From the NCBI RefSeq assembly GCF_024723825.1, contig NZ_JANQBQ010000001.1, positions 3,472,001 through 3,536,000 on the forward strand: 64,000 nucleotides of DNA. The letters run 5' to 3'. The notes beneath the pieces are model-generated. The model made no database searches. It saw only the letters and a list, made by a program, of their open reading frames with translations, and had not been told where the DNA came from. Both the position numbers and the translations under genes were made by a program. How positions within the stretch are numbered: position 1 is the stretch's first letter; the number at the start of each line of letters is the position of its first letter. Shown here one piece after another: positions 15,937 through 23,563 of this stretch. The stretch comes from Romboutsia lituseburensis (GTDB lineage: Bacteria; Bacillota; Clostridia; Peptostreptococcales; Peptostreptococcaceae).

Positions 15937-16914
15937 TTAGTTAATCAAATATTTTATTGATAAATCATCTAACTCAATTTTTAATTTTATAAGATTTAAT
16001 TTAGCCGCTATAGGTGAAAAAATTTCTATTGTTTCTTTTGCCTTTTCATTATAAACATTTGGACTCATATGCTTTATAGTTCTCATATTGTGGAGTCTAG
16101 ATGCAAGTTCAATAACAAATACTCTACCATCTATGTCACAGTATTCTTCAATTACTTTTCTTAAGTCGGCTGATTTAAAATTAGTTACATCATTTAGTAA
16201 TATAGAAATTTCCCTTGAGAATTTAGACTCAACAATTTCTATTGGAATAGGAGTATTTTTTGTTATAACATCATAAAGTAATCCAACTATCACAGATTCT
16301 TTATCAACATCTATTTGAGATAATATTAAAGCTATATTTAGAGGATGTATTACGTAAGGTTCACCTGATCTACGATATTGGTCTTTATGTGCTTCACAAG
16401 ACAATAAATAAGCCCTTTCTATTTCCTCTAAATCTGAACAGTTATATTTACATTTCAGATTTAAAATTAATTGATTGTATAATTCTTCTACACTTGCAAA
16501 CTCAACAGATGGTTCTATAAATATACCTTGATTATTTTCATTTTTCATAATTAAAACCTCTCTATTCTCATTTTTTATATTTTCTAATATTTTTATTGCA
16601 TAGATTAAGTGTTGAGTTGGAGTAAAGCCAAATTTCTTTTTAAATGCTTTTGAAAAACCGCTATGAGTTTCATATTGATAATCATATGATACATCTACTA
16701 TTTTTCGCCCATAAAATATTTCCTTTGAAGCAACTAATAGCCTTCTTTCTTGAACATAATCCATAACAGATATGTTCATTTTAGATTTGAAAATTCTTGA
16801 AAAATGATACTCAGAATATCCTACATGATTAGATATAATCTTTAATGATAAATTATTTTTCAAATTCTTTTCTATAAATTCAATACTTTTTAAGATAGCT
16901 ACCTTATACTTCAT
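15937..16914 (-). CDS. AraC-type regulator fused to a degenerate RelA/SpoT HD domain
   Basis: 325 residues. Residues 1-105 are a complete AraC double helix-turn-helix (SLKIISNHVGYSEYHFSRIFKSK, then FSKAFKKKFGFTPTQH). Residues about 150-325 align with the (p)ppGpp hydrolase domain of Rel/SpoT: CEAHKDQYRRSGEPYVIHP, GLLYDVITKN, VTN, ELASRLHNMRTIKHM, and AKLNLIKLKIELDDLSIKYL. The nucleotide-contact Arg (181) and Asn (276) are kept, as is His190. The HD pair is Tyr214-Asp215, the following ED pair is lost, and the later Asp is Ser272. The HD domain is therefore probably not a hydrolase but could still bind a nucleotide. There is no synthetase, TGS or ACT domain. Confidence 0.85.
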   Translation of the reverse strand: MKYKVAILKSIEFIEKNLKNNLSLKIISNHVGYSEYHFSRIFKSKMNISVMDYVQERRLLVASKEIFYGRKIVDVSYDYQYETHSGFSKAFKKKFGFTPTQHLIYAIKILENIKNENREVLIMKNENNQGIFIEPSVEFASVEELYNQLILNLKCKYNCSDLEEIERAYLLSCEAHKDQYRRSGEPYVIHPLNIALILSQIDVDKESVIVGLLYDVITKNTPIPIEIVESKFSREISILLNDVTNFKSADLRKVIEEYCDIDGRVFVIELASRLHNMRTIKHMSPNVYNEKAKETIEIFSPIAAKLNLIKLKIELDDLSIKYLIN

Positions 16915-17090
16915 AGACTTCTACTCCCTTAACATTTTTATTAATATAATTATATTTCATCTAAGTTAAAATTGGATGTTCCACGATTGCTATGTTTAAA
17001 TTATTCTTATGTGGCTGTTTTTGCATCTATCTCGGTGTGTAACCAAATAGTGCTTGAAAAAAAGTAGATTAACTTTAAGGAGAGGAGCAT

Positions 17091-17303
17091 ATGTTCTTTG
17101 AAGGGTTATATACTTTTATAGAAGTTGATCAAATCTATGGAATGGATGATTCTTCTTTAAGAAAATAAGTAGCAAGAAATAAATTTTCTAATGGATTATG
17201 TAACAGTATTTCAAACATCTTTAATATAAGAAATAGAGGCATTAAGTTTAGTAAGGATCTTTCTGTTCTTAGAAATACTAAGATGACTGCATATATAATT
17301 TGA
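17091..17303 (+). pseudogene. Small helix-turn-helix protein gene with an in-frame stop
   Basis: AAGGAGAGG lies before ATG 17091. The frame reads MFFEGLYTFIEVDQIYGMDD, then SSLRK and a TAA at 17166-17168, after which the same frame continues with VARNKF through GIKFSKDLSVLRNTKM to TGA at 17301. The pattern (YGxDDSSLRK, then a later KF-x-KD-x-x-VLR) resembles small clostridial HTH proteins. A single AAA/TAA-type change inactivated it. Confidence 0.5.
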
Positions 17304-17362
17304 AAATCTAGTCTTATATAGATTATGACTAACAAAAATATTTTTTATTCTTGAACACAAAA

Positions 17363-17391
17363 CAGGGTAATAATTTTAGATTATTACCCTG
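17363..17391 (-). terminator. Perfect hairpin terminator
   Basis: CAGGGTAATAAT and ATTATTACCCTG form a 12-bp stem around a short loop. It serves the minus-strand gene that ends at 17407 and may be bidirectional. Confidence 0.85.
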
Positions 17392-17406
17392 CTAGTTTAC
17401 AATATA

Positions 17407-17721
17407 TTAATATAGCTCATTATTTTCTAGATTATTTTCTATAATATTATTTCTAAAGCATGTATCTACGATAGAACCCAAAAAACCTAAAATTAAACCA
17501 GATCCAGCACCACTAATATTTAAACTAATTCTTAAAAAAATAGTTATAAAAATTGCTAATAGGAAACCTGCAAAGCTTAAAATACGTCTAGTTAAATTAC
17601 TTAAACTACTTAAATCCCTTTGTATTGGTTTAAATATGCCCCATATCCTAGTATTTAAAATATACAATAAAAGGCTAGATATTACCGATGATAAAAGTGT
17701 AGTTATCACCATTGTTCCCAT
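17407..17721 (-). CDS. Small membrane protein, unknown family
   Basis: 104 residues with two hydrophobic segments: an N-terminal helix (VITTLLSSVISSLLLYIL) and a central pair around FAGFLLAIFITIFLRISL and GLILGFLGSIV. They are linked by a charged loop with WGIFKPIQRDLSSLSNLTRR. AAAGGGG is eight bases upstream of the ATG, which supports expression. I recognise no family. A polar tail follows the last helix. It is monocistronic with its own terminator. Confidence 0.6.
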   Translation of the reverse strand: MGTMVITTLLSSVISSLLLYILNTRIWGIFKPIQRDLSSLSNLTRRILSFAGFLLAIFITIFLRISLNISGAGSGLILGFLGSIVDTCFRNNIIENNLENNELY

Positions 17722-17952
17722 TTATTTACCCCTTTCTACGTGAAGTTAATGCTTGATAATAATTATTAATCAAATTATAGCATAACCTATAGTTTATAGG
17801 GGTATTCAAATCTAAAAAATTAAAGAACTATATTATCTGTTTAGAACCGTACATTCAAAGCTTTAGAGAAAGCAATTTGGTGCGTTACTACCTCATTTGA
17901 CTTTTTAGATTATCAGTTATCCATTTAATAAAATTAAATGTGGCGAATCTTT

Positions 17953-18095
17953 TTAATTATCAGCATGTCGCACAAATCCTAAATTAACTACTAGTTGTAT
18001 TAAATCTAGTTCCATTGATATTTTTCTCCTTCTAACTACTTTTGCTTCAACAGCAGTTTTTAAATCATCTCAACGTGAAGCAAATATATTTTTAT
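17953..18095 (-). pseudogene. Relic of a DUF2922-YvrJ cassette
   Basis: On the minus strand, 18018-18095 reads IFASR-stop-DDLKTAVEAKVVRR, aligning with the DUF2922 end IFTSNGDDFAACVDAKIV of the intact gene at 5345-5569. Twenty residues follow from ATG 18013-18015 after GAAGGAGAA (MELDLIQLVVNLGFVRHADN), a truncated YvrJ start (compare LIANIGFP). The DUF2922 copy carries an internal TGA at 18070-18072 and YvrJ is cut after GF. This was a second cassette and is now dead. Confidence 0.65.
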
Positions 18096-18335
18096 AATTA
18101 TCTAAATAAAAGGAGGATACTTAATGCCAATTACAGTTTCAATGTACGAAATATTCTAGTGATAAATCTCTTGGAAGGAGTTAATAGTTAATTAAAATTT
18201 ATTAAATAAAAAAGATAAATCTACCTAATTAATTTGAAAAAATACAGGTTTACATTTTTATCTAAAACATCTATTTTATATGTGCAACAACAAAAAAATA
18301 TTAAATAGATAAGAAAAAATAAAAGGAATGATAAT
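18096..18335 (+). other. Non-coding spacer with two orphan ribosome-binding-site-like motifs
   Basis: AAGGAGGATACTTAATG at 18110-18126 opens only an 11-codon frame, and GGAAGGAG at 18173-18180 leads to no frame. These are probably leftovers of deleted genes. I see nothing else. Confidence 0.4.
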
Positions 18336-18827
18336 ATGCAAAGATTAAATGCAATGGTATTAAGAACACAAGAGTATTTAAATAATACGTATACAGGTAA
18401 TCCATACTGGATTAGACTAGATGAAAATGGTAAAACCGGTTGGTCTACGATAAGAGGTCTCATAAGAGCATTACAAATAGAGGTAGGAATACCAACACCT
18501 AATGGAACTTTCAGACCAGCAACTGAAGAAAAATGTCCAACATTAAAGAAAGACTTTAACCCTACTGAAAAGATTAAGAGATTAGTTTATATACTCCAAG
18601 GTGCAATGTGGTGTAAAGGCTTTTCTCCAGGAGGGCTAACAGGAACATTTGGAGATGGAACGGAGGCTGGTGTAAAGAGATTTCAAACTTCACCAGGCTT
18701 AGCGGGAACCGAAGTTAATGGCATCACAAGTCCTATGATATTTAAGGCTTTACTAAGCAGGGATTGCAAAAGGCTTACAAATATTATCTGGGTTATCAAT
18801 TCCGATGTCTGTTTCATCTACATCTGA
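18336..18827 (+). CDS. Truncated peptidoglycan-binding-like protein
   Basis: 163 residues. It opens MQRLNAMVLRTQEYLNNTY and holds two peptidoglycan-binding-1-like repeats (GWSTIRGLIRALQIEVGIPTPNGTF, then LTGTFGDGTEAGVKRFQTSPGL). This is the N-terminal architecture of clostridial proteins that continue into a DUF1906 glycoside-hydrolase-like domain. Here the frame changes after MIFKALLSRDCK and ends in an unrelated tail. A different frame carries GIAKGLQILSGLSIPMSVSS. The catalytic part is missing, so this is probably a deletion fusion and non-functional as an enzyme. Confidence 0.6.
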   Translation: MQRLNAMVLRTQEYLNNTYTGNPYWIRLDENGKTGWSTIRGLIRALQIEVGIPTPNGTFRPATEEKCPTLKKDFNPTEKIKRLVYILQGAMWCKGFSPGGLTGTFGDGTEAGVKRFQTSPGLAGTEVNGITSPMIFKALLSRDCKRLTNIIWVINSDVCFIYI

Positions 18828-18870
18828 GGATACAGAAATAGATAAAAAAGAAAAGAATAATAAACAAAAT

Positions 18871-18904
18871 AATACATCAGAATGCATATGCATCCGGATG
18901 TATT
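18871..18904 (-). terminator. Hairpin downstream of the YcxB-like gene
   Basis: AATACATC and GATGTATT pair around a self-complementary ATGCATATGCAT core. Reading on the minus strand, the exit is T-rich. Confidence 0.55.
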
Positions 18905-18911
18905 ATTCTAT

Positions 18912-19427
18912 TTATTTTGAATTTAATAGATTAATGACCCTATTTTTCTCTGAAGAATCTACAAAAATAGAACAAGGTATAACAGCATATTGCTCGATAT
19001 TTGGACCTAGTGCCATTATAACATCTTTTTCTACTACAACCCTTGAAATGTCTGTATAGTGTGTTTTGACAGTAACATTAGTATATGAATATATAACATG
19101 ATCTTCCTCAAATTTAACAATTTGCTCCTCTAGTAAACCGGGTTTATTTTTTAACATTTTAGAAACAATCTTAGATCTTGTTTTGTCAAGAAACGACGGA
19201 CTTAAGCCAATAAAAAAAATTATTAAAATAATACCTGCTGCTATGCCAAAGGCAATAAAGCTTTTAAATCCTTGAAATATCAAAAAAGCTAATGACAAGC
19301 CGACATATGTAAATACCATAACACGTTTCATTAACTTAACCATCCAAGCACGTCCACCGCCAAGTGTTTCTAGAACTTTAAATACTGTTGTATACTCATC
19401 AATAGTAAGTTTAAACTTATATTCCAT
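18912..19427 (-). CDS. YcxB-like membrane protein
   Basis: 171 residues. A cytoplasmic N-terminus (MEYKFKLTIDEYTTVFKVL) is followed by two adjacent membrane helices (about 37-55 and 58-78, FTYVGLSLAFLIF and AFGIAAGIILIIFFIGL). A C-terminal beta-rich YcxB domain has GLLEEQIVKFEEDHVIYSYTNVTVKTHYTDISRVV ending IPCSIFVDSSEKNRVINLL. AGGAGGTGGTT precedes the ATG. YcxB-family proteins are widespread in Firmicutes with no assigned function. Confidence 0.75.
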   Translation of the reverse strand: MEYKFKLTIDEYTTVFKVLETLGGGRAWMVKLMKRVMVFTYVGLSLAFLIFQGFKSFIAFGIAAGIILIIFFIGLSPSFLDKTRSKIVSKMLKNKPGLLEEQIVKFEEDHVIYSYTNVTVKTHYTDISRVVVEKDVIMALGPNIEQYAVIPCSIFVDSSEKNRVINLLNSK

Positions 19428-19636
19428 ATAACCACCTCCTGTATTTATAATAAATTATATCTCATTAGCTTGATTATATTCATTTGAATGCTCAGTCTTA
19501 GTATCTTTATTTTATTTTTTTGAAACTTTTTAGATGAATTCGAGGTCTATGTATTGTAAGATATAAATCTCTACTTTTTTCGTGTACGAAATATAACTGA
19601 TGTGTCATTGTAAATTTAATAGAAAGGAGTTGTTTT

Positions 19637-20191
19637 ATGAAGGGGTATGATGATTTAGTTTTTTTATCTGAAGATGAACTGGTAAAAAGAAGTATAAAGG
19701 GGAATGCTGAATGCTATGAAATACTATTGAAGAAATACAAAAACTACATGTATAAAATCTCTTACAGTTATACAGGTAATGAATCTGACGCTCTAGATAT
19801 AGTCCAAGAGTGCGTGTGTAAAGCGTGGTTAAATATAAAAAAACTAAAAAAATATTCCTCGTTTAAAGCATGGATCGCAAAAATACTGATAAATTGCGCA
19901 TGTGATTATTGCAAGAACAAAGGATTGTCAAATATTGAATTTACAGATTCACTCACAATCGAAGATAACTTTGCCTGTGATCTAAGCGAGAAGATAGATA
20001 TTAATAATGCTATTTATTCATTGAAATATGAATATAAAACAGTACTTATATTGAAATACTTTGATAATTTGACTATAGACGAAATAGCTACAATAATGGG
20101 GGTACCATCTAATACTGTAAAAACTTACTTGAGACGGGCTAAGATTGCTATGAAAGATATTTTAAAGGAGGATTATTTGTATGAAAGATGA
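19637..20191 (+). CDS. ECF-type RNA polymerase sigma factor
   Basis: 184 residues. Sigma region 2 spans about 22-95 (GNAECYEILLKKYKNYMYKIS, DALDIVQECVCKAWLNIKKL). Region 4 spans about 128-180 (LKYEYKTVLILKYFDNLTIDEIATIMGVPSNTVKTYLRRAKIAMKDIL). There is no region 1 or 3, so it belongs to group 4. GAAAGGAG precedes the ATG. The stop overlaps the start of the next gene by 11 bases, giving translational coupling to a membrane anti-sigma factor. It most likely directs a small envelope-stress or antimicrobial-peptide regulon, possibly including itself. Confidence 0.92.
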   Translation: MKGYDDLVFLSEDELVKRSIKGNAECYEILLKKYKNYMYKISYSYTGNESDALDIVQECVCKAWLNIKKLKKYSSFKAWIAKILINCACDYCKNKGLSNIEFTDSLTIEDNFACDLSEKIDINNAIYSLKYEYKTVLILKYFDNLTIDEIATIMGVPSNTVKTYLRRAKIAMKDILKEDYLYER

Positions 20192-21164
20192 TTTCTTTGA
20201 CAACATAGAGGTGTCTGCTGAGTTAGATAGTATTATAGAAACAAGTGTGAGAACTGCTGTATTAAAGAAGAAGAGAAAAAGGATGAAAAAATTTTCTTTA
20301 TCCATTGCAGTATTTATTTTGGGAAATATGATTTTTTTAAATACCAATTCTTTTGCCAATGCCAAAGACTTTTTTATTAGTATAGCGAGTTATTTCAGCT
20401 CATCTAATGATTTAGATGAATATAAAGCTTCAATTGGTTCTTCTATTAGCGATGGAGGGTATACTATAACAATAAACGAAGCATTAGTAGATGAAAATGA
20501 ACTAATCGTATCATCTACTATAAAATCTGATAGTGGAACTTTTTTAGACGAACAAAAACTTCAAGCTACGATACTAGTTAATAACAAAAAACTTTCATAT
20601 GATTCAGATGAAATGTTAGAGCGTAAAGATAGTTCTACAATTAACAGCATTAGCACATATAGGTTTAAAGAAGCTTTGACAAAGAATTCAAATATTGAGA
20701 TTCAGTACCAACCTTTAATTACAAATGAGAAAGCTGATGTTAATAAAATAGAAGGTTCTTGGAATTTCAATTTCAATGTTAATCCAGATGTATTAAAGGA
20801 AACATCCGTTACTGTTGAGCTAGATAAAGTTGTAAATTTAACTCATAATATTTCAATGAAACTCACAGAGTATAAAGGTAACATGTTCCGTTCTAAAATC
20901 AAAACTTCAGTTACTGGTGATATTTCTAGTTTAGATGTCAAATTAATCGGATCAGATAATCTTGGCAATAAATGTGAATTCATTGTAGACCGTTTATATT
21001 TAGATGAGAATTTAAGTGGTTTCGTTACCTTTGCTCTTGATAATCAAAATAGTAATATAAACACAAATGCAACATCCCTTACACTATATCCATATTCAAA
21101 ATCATTTGACAGTAATGAAGAATTTGATAAATTAAACGATAAAATAATCATTAATTTAAAATAA
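20181..21164 (+). CDS. DUF4179-type membrane anti-sigma factor
   Basis: 327 residues. The short cytoplasmic segment (1-50) is followed by one membrane helix (about 54-74, FSLSIAVFILGNMIFLNTNSF) and an extracytoplasmic DUF4179-like beta-rich domain (GGYTITINEALVDENELIVSSTIKS) with a C-terminal domain ending LYPYSKSFDSNEEFDKL. It overlaps the sigma gene, with AAAGGAGG inside that gene. The family anchors and inactivates its cognate ECF sigma factor until an envelope signal releases it. No zinc-binding HxxxCxxC motif is visible in the cytoplasmic part. Confidence 0.82.
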   Translation: MKDDFFDNIEVSAELDSIIETSVRTAVLKKKRKRMKKFSLSIAVFILGNMIFLNTNSFANAKDFFISIASYFSSSNDLDEYKASIGSSISDGGYTITINEALVDENELIVSSTIKSDSGTFLDEQKLQATILVNNKKLSYDSDEMLERKDSSTINSISTYRFKEALTKNSNIEIQYQPLITNEKADVNKIEGSWNFNFNVNPDVLKETSVTVELDKVVNLTHNISMKLTEYKGNMFRSKIKTSVTGDISSLDVKLIGSDNLGNKCEFIVDRLYLDENLSGFVTFALDNQNSNINTNATSLTLYPYSKSFDSNEEFDKLNDKIIINLK

Positions 21165-21192
21165 AAAACAGAGATTTTTCTCTGTTTTTTTA
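21164..21192 (+). terminator. Terminator of the sigma/anti-sigma operon
   Basis: AAAAAACAGAGA and TCTCTGTTTTTTT pair around a short T loop directly after the stop codon. Confidence 0.9.
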
Positions 21193-21255
21193 TTAACTTT
21201 GATTGAATTGGTATTAGTACAATATCATAGATACATTTAATCGAACGAACTATAA

Positions 21256-21501
21256 TTAATTCTTTTTCATTAATCTAAATTCTTTTTTTATACAAATTAA
21301 ATACATTAGCGTTATTGCAAAACATACGATTGTAGATATATATTTTTGCACGCTAAGGTTATGTATACTAATATTAGTTTCATTCGCTAAGCTCACTATC
21401 GGAACGCCAAACATTGTAACATTTAGAAAAAGTACTACTATAAAATAGTCTTTATTTCTTTTTAGTTTATCTAAATTAAAAATCAAAAATTTTTTATCCA
21501 T
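21256..21501 (-). CDS. Small two-helix membrane protein
   Basis: 81 residues from ATG 21499-21501. Two hydrophobic helices (YFIVVLFLNVTMFGVPIVSL and YISTIVCFAITLMYLICI) are flanked by Lys-rich ends (LDKLKRNKDYF and KKEFRLMKKN), giving both termini in the cytoplasm. The ribosome site is weak (AAAGTAGA). The family is not recognised. It is convergent with the anti-sigma gene. Confidence 0.45.
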   Translation of the reverse strand: MDKKFLIFNLDKLKRNKDYFIVVLFLNVTMFGVPIVSLANETNISIHNLSVQKYISTIVCFAITLMYLICIKKEFRLMKKN

Positions 21502-21682
21502 CAAAAAATATCTACTTTATATAAAATGGTATTAAAACTTTATAAAATTACATACTAATTAGTCTATTTATCAAAAGCATATCACGATTTATTTGACTAT
21601 TATTTTTTATATTATATTAATAAAAGTTGTAACACAACAGTTATATGGAATTTTATGTAAATGATTAGATTGAATCATTGCC

Positions 21683-21734
21683 TTGACATATGAAATCTCT
21701 AATGATACTATTTTATTACAAACCGACGGTCGGT
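21683..21734 (+). promoter_or_regulatory. Promoter and palindromic operator of the TetR gene
   Basis: TTGACA (21683-21688) and TACTAT (21706-21711) are 17 bases apart. Just downstream, ACCGAC-G-GTCGGT (21722-21734) is a perfect 13-base palindrome, strikingly GC-rich against its surroundings and like known TetR-family operators. It overlaps the expected transcription start, which suggests autorepression. Confidence 0.75.
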
Positions 21735-21749
21735 ATTAGGGAGGGTACA

Positions 21750-22409
21750 ATGTTAAATAATAATTCGCCAAACCAGACATACGAAGATATTTTATCTACT
21801 GCATATAGTTTTTTCATTGAAAAGGGTTATGAAAAAACAAGTATACAAGATATTATTAATGAGTTAGGTATTTCTAAAGGAGCTATATATCATTATTTCA
21901 AATCAAAAGAAGAAATATTACAATCAGTGCTACTTTTAGAAAAAGAAAAGGCTAATATCTACTTAGATAAGTTAATTGAAGAAGCCGATGGATGTAATGC
22001 TAAAGAAAAGATTAAGTATGTATTAAATAGAATAATAAGTGATGAAAACATAAATACAACAAATAGATTTTTACTTAATCAAATAAATAATAGTAAAGCC
22101 ATTATTCAAAGTATTATTCAAACAGTGAATATAGATTCAATTAAATTCTTTGAGATAATTAAAGATGGGGTTAAGGATGGTTCATTAAATACAGATTTTC
22201 CAAAAGAATGTTCAGAACTGCTACTTTTACTGTGTAATATATGGTTAAATCCTATTTTATTTAATAGGACATATGAGGAAACCGTAAATAGATTTATATT
22301 TATTCAATTTACTATGAAGCAATTAGGAGTAGATGTTATAGGTGATGAATTATTAGATAAGGTTAAAAATAATCTTAAAGGGGTTGGAATAAATGAAAAC
22401 ACTAAATAA
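21750..22409 (+). CDS. TetR-family transcriptional regulator
   Basis: 219 residues from ATG 21750; GGGAGGG lies eight bases upstream, and the longer frame from 21690 would cover the operator. The N-terminal helix-turn-helix is canonical: ILSTAYSFFIEKGYEKTSIQDIINELGISKGAIYHYFKSKEEIL. The C-terminal 150 residues are the helical ligand and dimerisation domain. It probably represses its own gene and the overlapping small membrane-protein gene through the palindrome at 21722. The ligand is unknown. Confidence 0.92.
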   Translation: MLNNNSPNQTYEDILSTAYSFFIEKGYEKTSIQDIINELGISKGAIYHYFKSKEEILQSVLLLEKEKANIYLDKLIEEADGCNAKEKIKYVLNRIISDENINTTNRFLLNQINNSKAIIQSIIQTVNIDSIKFFEIIKDGVKDGSLNTDFPKECSELLLLLCNIWLNPILFNRTYEETVNRFIFIQFTMKQLGVDVIGDELLDKVKNNLKGVGINENTK

Positions 22410-22665
22410 TAAAGCTTTAGATAATAGAAAAAAAGCAATGGAATCATCAAAGAAAATAGTTGAAGATTATAAAATATTTACAGCACCTTTAGAGGTTAAG
22501 CAAAAACGTGCTATGCTAGGGGCTACTTGTGGAACTGTTGGAGTTTTGGCTGGTGGAGTATTTTATGTAGTTAAGTTATATAACATAGCAACAGGATTAA
22601 TAATTGGAGGAGTAGTAACACTAGGGGTTAATTTAGCAACGTCTAAAGTATTAAGTAAAAAATAG
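22393..22665 (+). CDS. Small glycine-rich membrane protein in a TetR operon
   Basis: 90 residues. The polar N-terminal half (NKALDNRKKAMESSKKIVEDYKIF) is followed by two Gly-rich membrane helices (AMLGATCGTVGVLAGGVFYVV and ATGLIIGGVVTLGVNLA). The start lies 17 bases inside the end of the TetR gene, with AAAGGGG upstream, so the two are co-transcribed. It is probably the regulated membrane partner. I recognise no family. Confidence 0.6.
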   Translation: MKTLNNKALDNRKKAMESSKKIVEDYKIFTAPLEVKQKRAMLGATCGTVGVLAGGVFYVVKLYNIATGLIIGGVVTLGVNLATSKVLSKK

Positions 22666-22800
22666 ACTTAAACAAAATTGATAGATTAGATTTTTGACCT
22701 CAAAATATAAATAAAGAGCGTTGAAGTAGGAGCAAAGACTACCGCTAAATCAACTCCTTTCACATCTTGGAGTACGAACTTTATTTGCAGGTGATGATGT
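22666..22800 (+). other. Spacer between the TetR operon and a pseudogene
   Basis: It contains no gene. It carries short decayed sequence with a GTAGGAG motif but no frame behind it. Confidence 0.35.
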
Positions 22801-23231
22801 CTAAAAAATGTTGAAATTTTTAAAGAAAATAGCTTTATCTAAAATATCTAGAATATTTAAGACCAAAAGAGCTGAATTATTAGCTGATATTTTTTCAAAA
22901 TCTATTATAGAGTTAGCAGCATTATCATCTGCATTATCAGAGATACTTCTGAATGGTATGCTATTTATATATGCAACGTGACCAATCGCAGAACCTTCCA
23001 TTTCAACGCAATGAGGAGAATGCTCTTTAATTATTAAATTTCTTAAATTACAATCGGAAATAAACGACTCTCCACTAACTATTTTACCAATATGGTAATT
23101 AAACTTAATAGATTCTTTATTTATAATACTTTTACAATCTTCAAATGTATCTCCAGATTTAACTTTAACCTCTTTTTTTAATGGAACTTCTATAAATTTA
23201 TATTTATAAATAGTAAATCGTCCTTCTTTAA
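22801..23231 (-). pseudogene. Remnant of MTA/SAH nucleosidase (MtnN-like)
   Basis: The minus-strand frame reads HIGKIVSGESFISDC, then HCVEMEGSAIGHVAYINSIPF, RSISDNADDNA and DFEKISANNSALLVL, clearly the C-terminal half of 5-methylthioadenosine/S-adenosylhomocysteine nucleosidase (VEMEGxAI, SISDxAD). The first half of the enzyme is gone, the frame running open into the AT palindrome at 23232. Residues are also missing between IPF and RSISD, where the family has VxxI. There is no start or ribosome site at the truncation point. Confidence 0.75.
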
Positions 23232-23270
<39 letters not shown>

Positions 23271-23275
23271 TCAAC

Positions 23276-23317
23276 TTTTGGAAATCACTAGGATATCAAC
23301 AAATAAAATCAACATAG
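23276..23317 (+). pseudogene. 14-codon fragment of a GNAT acetyltransferase 3-prime end
   Basis: TTTTGGAAATCACTAGGATA and the following bases encode FWKSLGYQQIKST-stop, nearly identical at DNA level to 15711-15750 of the intact acetyltransferase gene (FWKSLGYQHVKST). It is followed by the same hairpin element, so it is a relic of a related locus. Confidence 0.75.
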
Positions 23318-23327
23318 ATACACCGAA

Positions 23328-23386
23328 ATACGTGTAAAAATCGGATACTCAAATTTGAATTTATTGGGATGAGCGACTTACACGTG
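23328..23386 (+). terminator. Inverted-repeat element, copy 2
   Basis: ACGTGTAA (23330-23337) pairs with TTACACGT (23378-23385). The left arm AAATACGTGTAAAAATCGG is identical to the element at 15852, and the centre CTCAAATTTGAATTTATTG is similar to it. It lies between the GNAT fragment and a minus-strand DUF2785 fragment, a position fitting a convergent terminator. Confidence 0.7.
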
Positions 23387-23390
23387 TTTT

Positions 23391-23519
23391 TTATTGAAAA
23401 AAGTTAAATGATTTAGATTCCTCTATAATTTTGTTATTTAAATCTATCCAATTATTCAATTCAGATTCGGTTAACTTATTGCATTTTAAAAGGTTAATAA
23501 TAAAGATAATGTTACCATA
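23391..23519 (-). pseudogene. 3-prime fragment of a DUF2785 gene
   Basis: The minus-strand frame LLKCNKLTESELNNWIDLNN, then KIIEESKSFNFFQ-stop, aligns with LIKYNKLTQSKLNSWIESNNVSLMESKSFN of the intact DUF2785 protein at 24989-25789. Upstream the reading frame shifts and is lost. The stop codon is 5 bases from the inverted-repeat element. Confidence 0.65.
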
Positions 23520-23563
23520 CCTAAAACTGGATTATCAAATTTAAGTCCCACTTCCTACTATGA

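Noticed and set aside
18750-18905. Second gene in another frame (GIAKGLQILSGLSIPMSVSS) after the peptidoglycan-binding protein
   Set aside because: It has no start or ribosome site and turns into low-complexity Lys/Asn codons. It is more likely the tail of a deleted gene and cannot be identified.
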